NCBI GenBank assembly: GCA_964397305.1
Contig: CAYNIP010000005.1
Span: 112,395-176,394, forward strand
Source: JAAUTY01 sp964397305
Lineage (GTDB): Bacteria; Cyanobacteriota; Cyanobacteriia; Cyanobacteriales; Spirulinaceae
Direction of reading: 5' to 3'
Length of the DNA stretch: 64,000 nucleotides
Part shown: piece after piece, positions 25,002-32,487 of the stretch
How the letters are laid out: every line of letters starts with the position of its first letter
Numbering within the stretch: the stretch's first letter is position 1
Notes under the pieces: generated by a model
What the model saw: the letters and a program-made list of their open reading frames with translations, nothing else
Told to the model about the DNA's origin: nothing
Database searches by the model: none
Position numbers and translations under genes: made by a program

Positions 25002-27281
25002 CTAAAGGGAAGAGGGAAGAGTCCTCGCCGCACCGCAGGCAACACGAAAACCGAGGTGGTCGTAGCGGTTGTCGCGATAGAGCCTGCGGCGGTTCGCAGA
25101 GCGGCAGTGCCTCGGATCGTTGACCCAGGAACCGCCGCGCACCATTCTTCCAGTTTTGCTTTCATCACTGGATGACCATATAACGGCCTTATCAGGAGCA
25201 CCCTGATAATTTTCGTGCCAAGGATCGGCGCACCACTCCCAAACATTCCCGTGCAGGTCGTAGAGCCCGAAGGCATTGGGCGGAAATTGTCCCACGGGCG
25301 TCGTTTGCTGGCGGCACAGCCCCTTGGGTTCTTCAGCAAAGGTATAGGTCGCGTCGTAGTTCGCCAAGTCCGCCGTCAGTGTCTCGCCAAAGGCGAAGGG
25401 CGTCGTTGTTCCGGCGCGGCAGGCATACTCCCACTCCGCCTCGCAGGGCAGCCGATACTCCCGCCCCGTCAGCCGCGACAGCCGCGCGCAAAACTCAACG
25501 GCATCATCCCAATAGACCCGCTCCACGGGCCGCTGGCCGCTGTCCTCGCGGTCTTTGAATCTCGAGGGGAGCGGCTCCAAGTCGCGCTCGAGCCGCTCCC
25601 CCTGGGTCGCCACCGCCCGCCACTGCGCCTGCGTCACTGGGTACTTGCCCAAGAAAAAAGGCTCCACCGTAACTTCGTGCTGCGGCCGTTCGTACGCGTT
25701 GCCCTCCCCCGCCGGCGAGCCCATCAGGAAAGTTCCCCCCGGCACTGCCACCATCTCCAGCTCGACTCCCCCCAGATCCTCAACGAAGTAGCGCGCCGCC
25801 CCCGGGATCTCTCGCACCACTTCGCCGCGCCGATTCACCCGCACCGTCGTGAACTCGTAGGTTTGCAGGCTCGGGTCCTGGATCGCCGCCGCCGCCGCCA
25901 GCCATGATGCCGCCAGGGCCGCGACCCGTTCCCGCAGCCGCCCCGGATAGCCCTCACTCTCGGCCACCAGTCGCGCGAGGGTCGTCTCAGCCACCGCGAT
26001 GCCCGCTTGCTCCAGGCAGCGCCGCGCCAACTCTCGCGCCACCTCCGGCGCCAAGGGCTCTAGGCGCACGACGGTCAACTCTCCCGCCCCCGTTGACCCC
26101 GATGGCTTCGGCGGCAACAGCAGCAGCCACTCCGTCGGCAAGCTCTCCCGGCTCGCCACCACCAGGCGCAGGCGATCGGCCCCTTCCCCCGCCATCTGCT
26201 GCCATACTTCGCCGACATTCCGCGTCCCAAGATTCGCCGATGCCTGATTCAGATCGTCCAGACAGAGCACAAAGCGCCGCCCCCTGACTTGCTCTGCCAG
26301 CACTCTTCCCCGTCGCCCCAATCGCAGCGCTGCGGAGAGATTGCCCAAGAATTCCTCCTCATTTTCCGCCAGCCCGATGTCCAGATAGACAAACTCCCAA
26401 CCCGGCAAGCGCCCCGGCCCCATGCGGCAAATTTGCTCCAGTAGCGCCGTCTTGCCGACTCCCGACTCCCCCTGGATCGCCACAAAACCGCCGCGCGCCA
26501 GCACCCGGAAGACCTCTGCCAGTTCCCGCTCCCGATCGAAAAAGTCTGGATCGGGCTCCTCAACTGGGGGGGGCAGCAGTCCTGCCGGCGGTAGCAGCGT
26601 CACCCCCGCCACCGGCCGCGGCCGCAAGTCTGCCGCCTTCACCATCTCCGGCTGGCGCAACAGATCGCTCACTACCCGCGCGTGCTCCAGCAGCAGCGGA
26701 AACTCCTGCAACTGCGGCGCAAACTCCTCCGCCACCAACCGCACCAGCCGCGCCAACTCCGACCGCGCCAGCAGATCCGTCCCAACGGCATCGCCCGCGC
26801 CGCCCGCCACCTGAAAGGCCTCGGCCAGCTCCCCCACCACCCCCTCGCGCCGCTCCTGCAAGTAGAGCAGCGCTCCCCAGCGCTGGGCCTGGAGCTGCTG
26901 GCGATTTGCCTGGGGATTCCGCGCCAAAAACTGCACATAGCTCAGCAGCGCTTGCGCCGCCGCCCGGAGCTGCGCCTCGCTGAGCTGGGCCTCCCCCTCC
27001 CGCAGGGCCAGGGCCCGCACGTCCGCATCCAGCGCGTAGAGTTCGTAGCCCACCGGCCGACAGAGATCCGAGAGCAACAGATCCACCTCCGCTACCCAAT
27101 CCAGCCCCTCCGACCGCAAAAACTGCACCCGCAGATAGTTCACCAGCTCCGGCGTCAGCACCAACGGCAGCGCCGCGTAGTAGACCAACAGGCGATAGGC
27201 CGGCGAAAACCGCTCCACGAAGCGATCGAGCTTCGCAGCGGCGCGTTGGTCGGTGTCCGTCAGCAGGCTTGCAGAACGCAT
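25002..27281 (-). CDS. STAND-type ATPase with C-terminal formylglycine-generating-enzyme-like (SUMF1) domain
   Basis: 759 aa. Residues 1-~230 are a helical region (AAKLDRFVERFSPAYRLL, LTPELVNYLRVQFLR) that I have met only at the front of cyanobacterial proteins of this type. An NTPase module follows: Walker A AIQGESGVGKTALLEQ (~270), Walker B FVLCLDDLNQA and sensor-like RLVVASRESLP. From ~500 the FGE/SUMF1 fold appears: VAVPGGTFLMGSP, PVTQAQWRAVA, LPCEAEWEYACRAGT, GLYDLHGNVWEWCAD and the C-terminal RGGSWVNDPRHCRSANR. In conflict systems such domains act as binding or effector modules rather than sulfatase activators. Convergent to the caspase operon and likely part of the same island. Confidence 0.8.
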   Translation of the reverse strand: MRSASLLTDTDQRAAAKLDRFVERFSPAYRLLVYYAALPLVLTPELVNYLRVQFLRSEGLDWVAEVDLLLSDLCRPVGYELYALDADVRALALREGEAQLSEAQLRAAAQALLSYVQFLARNPQANRQQLQAQRWGALLYLQERREGVVGELAEAFQVAGGAGDAVGTDLLARSELARLVRLVAEEFAPQLQEFPLLLEHARVVSDLLRQPEMVKAADLRPRPVAGVTLLPPAGLLPPPVEEPDPDFFDRERELAEVFRVLARGGFVAIQGESGVGKTALLEQICRMGPGRLPGWEFVYLDIGLAENEEEFLGNLSAALRLGRRGRVLAEQVRGRRFVLCLDDLNQASANLGTRNVGEVWQQMAGEGADRLRLVVASRESLPTEWLLLLPPKPSGSTGAGELTVVRLEPLAPEVARELARRCLEQAGIAVAETTLARLVAESEGYPGRLRERVAALAASWLAAAAAIQDPSLQTYEFTTVRVNRRGEVVREIPGAARYFVEDLGGVELEMVAVPGGTFLMGSPAGEGNAYERPQHEVTVEPFFLGKYPVTQAQWRAVATQGERLERDLEPLPSRFKDREDSGQRPVERVYWDDAVEFCARLSRLTGREYRLPCEAEWEYACRAGTTTPFAFGETLTADLANYDATYTFAEEPKGLCRQQTTPVGQFPPNAFGLYDLHGNVWEWCADPWHENYQGAPDKAVIWSSSDESKTGRMVRGGSWVNDPRHCRSANRRRLYRDNRYDHLGFRVACGAARTLPSSL

Positions 27282-27391
27282 TGTCTCCTCGCCAGTATCC
27301 TAGCGCGCTAGCTGGACTGAGTTACTGCATCGTCAACCAATGTTCGATTTGGAGATTGGCAATGTTTTGGAAGTGCTTGAAGTTAGCTGTT

Positions 27392-27471
27392 GTAGGTTGG
27401 CTTGAGGTCCGTGAAGCCCGCCGGGACGCTACGCGAACGCGGAGCAATTCACGGGCCTCACCCCAATCTAC
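27392..27471. repeat. Long imperfect inverted repeat, TAGGTTGG type
   Basis: GTAGGTTGGCTTGAGGTCCG and TGAA on the left pair with TTCACGGGCCTC and CCCCAATCTAC on the right, around a loop containing CCGGGACGCTACGCGAACG. A related half-site (GGTTGGGTTTCGTGCCTCAA) lies at 24880. This resembles a common cyanobacterial interspersed repeat. Confidence 0.7.
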
Positions 27472-27883
27472 CTGCTGCTCAAATCCTGTCGCTATTTACG
27501 CCGTCGTCTACTAGCTTGGTGACTGAGCATTGCTTTGAGCAACCCGATACGAAGGGGCTGTATTGCTTGAATAAGCTACGTCCTTTTGCAGTCTTGGGTC
27601 TGCTTCAATTATCTCAAGTTGTGGTTTCCTGTCTTTCCGATGCCAGAACTACAGGCGGCACTACAGCGTTTCGTGGCTTTAGTGAACTGTTTCTCTGGGC
27701 CTTCGGCAAGTCTTTGTGGATCAGGCCATTCCTCACTCTCCTCTGCCTGAAATGACATAAGAGGGATAAATCCAGGCCGGACTTTGGGGGTGGGGCCTCT
27801 GCCAGCAAAACCCCCCAGCCGCTAGCCAGGTAGCGATTGGGGGGCAAGGAATGGTGAGGCAGCACTTCTGTAGTAACCCAGCC

Positions 27884-28085
27884 ATGACCCCACCAGAATC
27901 TGAACAATTCCAACAGGCCCTAGAAACCATCGCCGACATCCTCTACCGCAACACACCAGAAGTACAAGTAGAGGATTTTGCGGCGATCGAACTCACACTC
28001 CGTGACCCCTGGCTCCACAATCTCGGCCCCGAACTATGTGGGCGATGGTCATCCCGGTGTGTGGAAGCTAGCCGCTGACTGTGGG
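27884..28085 (+). pseudogene. Remnant of an ISKra4-like transposase
   Basis: From the ATG at 27884 the frame reads MTPPESEQFQQALETIADIL and continues into IELTLRDPWLHNLGPELCG, which resembles the N-terminus of ISKra4-family transposases. From 28036, one frame over, comes GDGHPGVWKLAADCG, which resembles the GDGHDG(I/V)W motif normally hundreds of residues later. The middle has been deleted and the frame lost. Family assignment is from memory of the motif only. Confidence 0.5.
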
Positions 28086-28258
28086 GCTGCTCGAATCCTG
28101 TCGTCATTTACGCCGCCGTCTACTAGGTTTCCGGCCGCCCCTGAACCGGCAGATGATTCAGGGCGATGGGACTGACAAAACCGACGAGGGCTGAACTTCT
28201 CTCTCTGACTGGATTCTGCCGGTAACGGGTGAGGCCTCTCGGTTTGTCGCTGGCGTCC

Positions 28259-28723
28259 CTAATTGACCGGCCGTAGGCGCGTGACCTTGAGCTGGAACAC
28301 ACCGCCCCCCGTTTCCCCAAAGGCCCGGACGCGCACGATGTAATCGCCACTCTCGGAAATACGGGCGAACAGGAGCGAGTTGGTGGTGCCGTCGGGGCCG
28401 TCATCGTTCTCGCCCACCTTGGTCCCGTCGCCCTTGAGCAAGATCACGATCGTATCGAACTCCTCAGAGGTTAAGTCGATGGCCACTTGGTCGCCCGCTT
28501 CGAGGCGTACCCGGTAGTCCCGTGCAAAGCCGCCGTCACCCGTGGGAATGTCGCGCGTCGAGAGGGTGTCCGTAATCTCTTGGCCAGAGGTAATTGTTAA
28601 GGGGTTGTAAACCGACTGGCTACTTTGAGCGGTTGCTGGGATCACCCGCAGCGTAACAGTCAGAACGGCGGCCGCAGCTAGCAGCGGCGAGTACCAGCGA
28701 GGCGCGCGAGCAATGGAAAGCAT
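28259..28723 (-). CDS. Secreted PPC-domain protein
   Basis: 154 aa with a clear signal peptide (basic MLSIARAPRW, hydrophobic YSPLLAAAAVLTVTL, likely cleavage after PATAQ near residue 32). The mature part is a bacterial pre-peptidase C-terminal (PPC) beta-sandwich: DYRVRLEAGDQVAIDLTSEEFDTIVILL, the calcium-like GDGTKVGENDDG and ISESGDYIVRVRAF. PPC domains usually follow secreted proteases; here the domain stands alone. Probably periplasmic or extracellular. Divergent from the ZIP transporter. Function unknown. Confidence 0.8.
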   Translation of the reverse strand: MLSIARAPRWYSPLLAAAAVLTVTLRVIPATAQSSQSVYNPLTITSGQEITDTLSTRDIPTGDGGFARDYRVRLEAGDQVAIDLTSEEFDTIVILLKGDGTKVGENDDGPDGTTNSLLFARISESGDYIVRVRAFGETGGGVFQLKVTRLRPVN

Positions 28724-28896
28724 AGTTTAACGAGCAAGCGGGTTTCAACTCGTTCATTATGTCTTAACTCGCTGGCGAATGTCTAAGGACGAAAGCTTAA
28801 GGATAAGGGGTAATTTCGCCAATTTTCGGATGTGAGCCTGGGGTCAGCGCTGGTCTGGCGTCTAGAATAGCCTGAGAGCAGGGTGATGAGGTGAGC

Positions 28897-29670
28897 ATGA
28901 ACGCGATCGCATTAGGGGCCCTGGCCAGTCTCCTCGCCGGGTTAGGCACCGCCGTGGGGGCCTTGCCAGTTCTTTTCACCACCACGATCCAGCCTCGCTG
29001 GCAGGGGGTTCTCCTCGGTCTCGGCGGTGGCATCATGCTGGCAGCAACGGCCTTCTCGCTGATCCTGCCGGGGCTCGAGTCCGCTGCCGCCCAGGGAGCA
29101 TCGGATCTGGCCGCTGCGGGGCTGATGGTCGTCAGTGTTTTGCTCGGGGGCGGACTGATCTGGCTGCTGCACAACACCTTTCCCCATGAGCATTTTCACC
29201 TGGGCCCGGAGGGACCGCCCCGGGAGCAGGTGGCCCGCGTCTGGCTGTTTGTCATGGCGATCGCCCTGCACAATTTTCCCGAAGGCCTCGCGGTCGGCGT
29301 CGGCTTCGGCACCGGCGACCTCGCCCAGGGCCTCCCCCTCGCCCTAGGCATTGGTCTGCAAAATATGCCCGAAGGGCTGGTGGTGGCCCTCTCCTTGCGG
29401 GAACTGAACTACTCTCGGGCCAGGGCCCTCGGCCTTTCCGTGCTCACGGGCGGCGTCGAGCCCCTGGGGGGGCTGCTCGGAGTGGTGGCGGTGAGCCTGG
29501 CCCAACCACTCCTGCCCTGGGGTCTGGGCTTAGCGGCCGGGGCGATGCTGTTTGTGATCGTGGATGAAATCATCCCAGAAATTGACACCCAGGGCCTTGA
29601 TCAGGAGGGGACCGTGGGTGTGATGATCGGCTTTGTGACGATGATGTTTTTAGATGTCGTCCTGGGCTAG
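28897..29670 (+). CDS. ZIP-family metal transporter
   Basis: 257 aa from the ATG at 28897, preceded by GAGGTGA; an in-frame GTG at 28891 would add two residues. Eight hydrophobic segments are visible, with a His loop (PHEHFHL, ~92-98) and the two metal-site helices HNFPEGLAVGVGF and QNMPEGLVVALSL, plus a late VDEIIPEI. This is the ZIP (ZupT/GufA-like) pattern for uptake of Zn, Fe or Mn into the cytoplasm. It lies just upstream of dps and perR, which fits a metal and oxidative-stress neighbourhood; the true metal is not shown by sequence. Confidence 0.88.
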   Translation: MNAIALGALASLLAGLGTAVGALPVLFTTTIQPRWQGVLLGLGGGIMLAATAFSLILPGLESAAAQGASDLAAAGLMVVSVLLGGGLIWLLHNTFPHEHFHLGPEGPPREQVARVWLFVMAIALHNFPEGLAVGVGFGTGDLAQGLPLALGIGLQNMPEGLVVALSLRELNYSRARALGLSVLTGGVEPLGGLLGVVAVSLAQPLLPWGLGLAAGAMLFVIVDEIIPEIDTQGLDQEGTVGVMIGFVTMMFLDVVLG

Positions 29671-29696
29671 CCCGTTGCTCCCCCCTTGCAAGTCAT

Positions 29697-29715
29697 AATC
29701 ATAACGACTATGATT
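29697..29715. promoter_or_regulatory. Inverted repeat resembling a Fur-family operator upstream of dps
   Basis: AATCATA-ACGAC-TATGATT is a perfect 7-bp inverted repeat with 5-nt spacer (19 bp), AT-rich and the size of a Fur/PerR/Zur site, 165 nt before the dps start. A perR gene is 0.7 kb away. Which Fur-family protein binds it is inference. Confidence 0.5.
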
Positions 29716-29879
29716 TAAGCAGGGACTAACACCTGCTACCCAGGCTCCCAGCACCGACCCCCCGGCGGCTCTGTTCATCGTCCTGCCGGAACGGCGGACA
29801 TACCGGGAAAAGGGATTGTCTGTCGGCCTGGCAGACAGATCTCGTTCAGTCCAAGTCGTAAATTTTGAGAGACATCACC

Positions 29880-30401
29880 ATGACAACCCTCACCAACACC
29901 CAGCCCACCTTCTATAGCAGCCGCATTGATCTCACCCCGGAGACTCGCCGGATCGTGGTGGTAACGCTGACGAAGACCCTAGCGGCGACGCTGGATCTCA
30001 AAACTCAGGTCAAGCAAGCCCACTGGAATGTGAAGGGCCTGGAGTTCTTCCAACTGCACGAGCTGTTCGATGAAATGGCGGGCGAAGTGGAAGAATATGT
30101 GGATATGGTCGCTGAGCGGATCACGGCCCTGGGGGCGATCGCCTACGGCACAGCCCGCATCGCGGCGGAGCAGTCTCCCCTGCCGGAGTACCCTCTAGGG
30201 GCTGTGGACGGGGTGGAGCACGTTACAGCCCTGGCCGAGCGCTATGCCCTCTATGCCAAGCACCTCCGTGAAGGGATCGAGACCACGGATGCAGCGGGGG
30301 ATGCGGATACGGCAGACCTCTACACAGAGATCTCGCGCACCATCGACAAGCGCCTCTGGTTCCTAGAAGCGCACCTAACCCAGAAGAGTGACCTGCTCTA
30401 G
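29880..30401 (+). CDS. dps: Dps-family ferritin-like DNA-protection protein
   Basis: 173 aa from the ATG at 29880 (MTTLTNTQPTFYSS); the open frame begins 15 nt upstream without a better start. Dps forms a 12-mer shell that oxidises Fe(II) with peroxide and stores it. The ferroxidase ligands are in QAHWNVKGLEFFQLHELFDEMAGEVEEYVDMVAERI (His, then His-x3-Asp-Glu pattern). The C-terminal helix WFLEAHLTQKSD is typical. A perfect Fur-type inverted repeat lies upstream. The convergent perR gene ends 31 nt downstream. Confidence 0.93.
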   Translation: MTTLTNTQPTFYSSRIDLTPETRRIVVVTLTKTLAATLDLKTQVKQAHWNVKGLEFFQLHELFDEMAGEVEEYVDMVAERITALGAIAYGTARIAAEQSPLPEYPLGAVDGVEHVTALAERYALYAKHLREGIETTDAAGDADTADLYTEISRTIDKRLWFLEAHLTQKSDLL

Positions 30402-30432
30402 TGGTTGCGGGGGTGGGGCGAGTACCTACCCC

Positions 30433-30897
30433 TCAATCGCGGCTCTGACAGCGATCGCACCGGCCCCGCACCGTTACTTCGTAGCTTTCCCCGTGCAAGT
30501 GGGCCGGTAGGCGCTGAAGCTCGAGCACGCCGGCAAAGGTCTGCCAGGGAATATCGGCGATCGCCCCACAGACCTGACAGCGGAAATGGTGGTGGGGCTC
30601 CACCTTGGCATCGTAGCGAGAAACCCCCTCCTCGAGGAGCACTTCCCGCACCAAGCCCACGCGACGCAGGGTCTGCAAAGCGCTGTAGACCGTAGCCTGA
30701 GACGAAACGGGGCCTGCCTGGTTCAAATCCGCGAGAATTTGCTCGGCCGTCGGGTGATCGGTGCGCGACAGCAGGTTGGTATAGACGGCGAACCGCTGGG
30801 GCGTCACTCGCAACTGTTTGGATTTGAGGCGTTGGACGACTGCCTCAGCGTGCTGCTGCATGGCCGTTCGCAATGCGCGTTTGCTAGAGCCTCTCAT
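30433..30897 (-). CDS. perR: Fur-family regulator, PerR type
   Basis: 154 aa. Winged helix: LRVTPQRFAVYTNLLSRTDHPTAEQILADL and the recognition helix SSQATVYSALQTLRRVGLV. Regulatory metal region SRYDAKVEPHHHFRC (Asp plus His-x-His), and a structural zinc site from two CxxC pairs, CQVC and CDRC. In PerR, iron-catalysed His oxidation by peroxide releases DNA. Divergent from a type II peroxiredoxin with 183 nt between, the same arrangement as slr1738/sll1621 in Synechocystis 6803, where PerR represses the peroxiredoxin. This context makes PerR more likely than Fur or Zur. Confidence 0.88.
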   Translation of the reverse strand: MRGSSKRALRTAMQQHAEAVVQRLKSKQLRVTPQRFAVYTNLLSRTDHPTAEQILADLNQAGPVSSQATVYSALQTLRRVGLVREVLLEEGVSRYDAKVEPHHHFRCQVCGAIADIPWQTFAGVLELQRLPAHLHGESYEVTVRGRCDRCQSRD

Positions 30898-30937
30898 TAT
30901 AGCGCTCTTGTTTTAGGTCAGTGACAAAATGTTATGG

Positions 30938-30987
30938 ATTCTTGATAGAGAATTGTTTTGACAGCAGACTTAATTCTATGTCAGAAT
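30938..30987. promoter_or_regulatory. Two ATTCT-N5/6-AGAAT inverted repeats between perR and the peroxiredoxin gene
   Basis: ATTCT-TGATAG-AGAAT (30938-30953) and ATTCT-ATGTC-AGAAT (30973-30987) share the same half-sites, 35 nt apart centre to centre, in the divergent promoter region. They are good candidates for PerR operators controlling both genes. The site consensus for this organism is unknown, so this is inference from position and symmetry. Confidence 0.5.
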
Positions 30988-31080
30988 CATTCCGAGATAA
31001 CTGCGTAGCTCTCGGCCCTAGCCCGCTACGCCCTGACTCGCTCCCGACATTCCCTATTTCTTTCCAGGAGAGAATTCCTC

Positions 31081-31653
31081 ATGGCAATTCCCAACCGTGT
31101 CCCCGACGTTGTGTTTAAGACCCGTGTGCGTGATGAGTCCGTGGGCGGCTCCAACCCCTACCGCTGGCAAGACCTCACCACCCAGGAAATCTTCGGCGGC
31201 AAGAAAGTTGTGCTCTTCTCCCTACCGGGCGCCTTCACCCCGACTTGCTCCTCCAACCACCTGCCTCGCTACGAAGAACTCTACGAGGAGTTCAAGGCCC
31301 AGGGAGTCGATGCCGTGATCTGCCTCTCGGTGAACGATGCCTTTGTGATGTTCCAGTGGGGCAAGCAGCAAGGGGCTGACAAAGTATTCCTGCTACCGGA
31401 CGGCAATGGCGAATTCAGCCGTAAGATGGGGATGCTAGTAGACAAGAGCAACCTCGGCTTTGGGATGCGCTCTTGGCGCTACTCGATGTACGTCGAGGAC
31501 GGCGAGATCAAAAAGCTGTTTGTCGAGCCGGACTTTGCCGACAACTGCCCGATCGACCCCTTTGAGGTGTCTGATGCGGACACCATGCTCGCCTACCTGA
31601 AGGGTGCAGAAGCGCCGGGGGTCTCGGAGCCGCGCAAGGCCTTTGTGGGCTAA
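31081..31653 (+). CDS. Type II peroxiredoxin (AhpC/TSA family)
   Basis: 190 aa. It reduces hydrogen peroxide and organic peroxides with glutathione/glutaredoxin or thioredoxin. The peroxidatic Cys is in GAFTPTCSSNHLP (residue ~56), with VVLFSLPG before it and the conserved Arg in GMRSWRYSMYV. Cys in FADNCPIDPF could be the resolving residue. A strong SD (AGGAGAG) precedes the ATG at 31081. Orthologous in position to sll1621 of Synechocystis, beside PerR. A clear terminator follows at ~31835. Confidence 0.93.
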   Translation: MAIPNRVPDVVFKTRVRDESVGGSNPYRWQDLTTQEIFGGKKVVLFSLPGAFTPTCSSNHLPRYEELYEEFKAQGVDAVICLSVNDAFVMFQWGKQQGADKVFLLPDGNGEFSRKMGMLVDKSNLGFGMRSWRYSMYVEDGEIKKLFVEPDFADNCPIDPFEVSDADTMLAYLKGAEAPGVSEPRKAFVG

Positions 31654-31834
31654 GTCGTTCTCGGTGAGGGGTGTAACCCTGCGGTTGCGCTCCTCGCGGT
31701 GGCCAGCTATTCCAAGAGCCCGTGGTCAGCAGGGCCCGGGCTTCCGGGGCGGAGTCGAGGCGCTGACGGGGTGACAACCCCCAGAAATTGAAGCGATCGC
31801 CCGCCCCTTCCCAAAATTCCGCCCTGCCTCAAGA

Positions 31835-31860
31835 CCCCTCGCCCCGAGAGCGAGGGGTTT
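31835..31860 (+). terminator. Rho-independent terminator after the peroxiredoxin gene
   Basis: CCCCTCGC (31835-31842), a 7-nt loop, GCGAGGGG (31850-31857) and TTT. The stem is perfect. The opposite gene ends at 31920, so it may insulate both. Confidence 0.7.
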
Positions 31861-31919
31861 GGGTTGGTAGCTGACCGTAGCCCTGATCCGAAGCCTTGGT
31901 AGGAGCACCGAGATTGCGG

Positions 31920-32381
31920 CTAGGGGACCTGCACCGCAGCCAGGCAAGCGGTCTGTGTCACCTGATGGCGGTAGGCGAACATATCCTGCAAGCGGGCTTC
32001 CACCCACCAGCCCACCAGCGTTTCCACCAGTTCACCGCCAGGAAGGGCATAGGCGATCGCATCCGTCAGCCGCGTTTGGTTGCCCGCCGGGGCGAACTCA
32101 TGGCGGTGCTGCCAAAATTCCAGCGGCCCCTCCACCTGTTCATCGACAAACAGATAGGGGGGCTCACAGGCCGTATGGCGGGCCAGCCAACGCACCGGGA
32201 GGGGGCCTAGCCAAAGTTCAAATTCAGAAATGGCCCCGACGGCAAGGCCGCCCTCGCGCCGGAGGACACGCACGGGTTGCCAGGGCGGGGTGAGCTGCTC
32301 CAAGACATCAGGGCGCTCATGGAAGGCCCAGACAGTCGCGAGGGGAGCCGCAATCGTGCTGGTATAGCGAAAGTGCAGCAT
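31920..32381 (-). CDS. SRPBCC (polyketide cyclase/START-like) superfamily protein
   Basis: 153 aa if started at the ATG at 32381 (MLHFRYTSTIAAPLATVWAFHERPDVLEQLTPP), the family-like start; the longer frame upstream adds a low-complexity Ala/Pro segment that overlaps the Omp85 gene region. WQPVRVLRREGGLAVG, FVDEQVEGPLEFWQHRHEF and LVGWWVEARLQDMFAYR fit the small-ligand-binding SRPBCC fold common beside cell-division or fatty-acid genes. Ligand unknown. It follows the Omp85 gene on the same strand. Confidence 0.8.
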   Translation of the reverse strand: MLHFRYTSTIAAPLATVWAFHERPDVLEQLTPPWQPVRVLRREGGLAVGAISEFELWLGPLPVRWLARHTACEPPYLFVDEQVEGPLEFWQHRHEFAPAGNQTRLTDAIAYALPGGELVETLVGWWVEARLQDMFAYRHQVTQTACLAAVQVP

Positions 32382-32487
32382 AGGGTTTCCGAGGTCAGGC
32401 CGTGAACGAACAGGGGCCTGCGCGGGGGCGGCGGCGGCGCGGGGAGTCTCGCCGGCCGTGGCGAGATTCCCTGGAGGAGGGCTGATC

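Larger units (their letters stand above)
27282..28258. other. Degraded stretch: long hairpin, transposase remnant and a diverged direct repeat
   Basis: About 980 nt without an intact gene. Besides the hairpin (27392-27471) and the ISKra4-like remnant (27884-28085), a ~40-nt sequence occurs twice: GCTGCTCAAATCCTGTCGCT at 27474 and GCTGCTCGAATCCTGTCGTC at 28087, each continuing ATTTACGCCG...GTCTACTAG. Both copies keep an open triplet reading NPV(A/V)IYA(V/A)VY followed by TAG, as if each were the 3' end of a related lost gene. Confidence 0.55.

Noticed and set aside
28080..28130. Possible tRNA 3' half (CTCGAATCC string)
   Set aside because: No acceptor or anticodon stem can be folded around it and the related copy at 27474 lacks the T-loop consensus.
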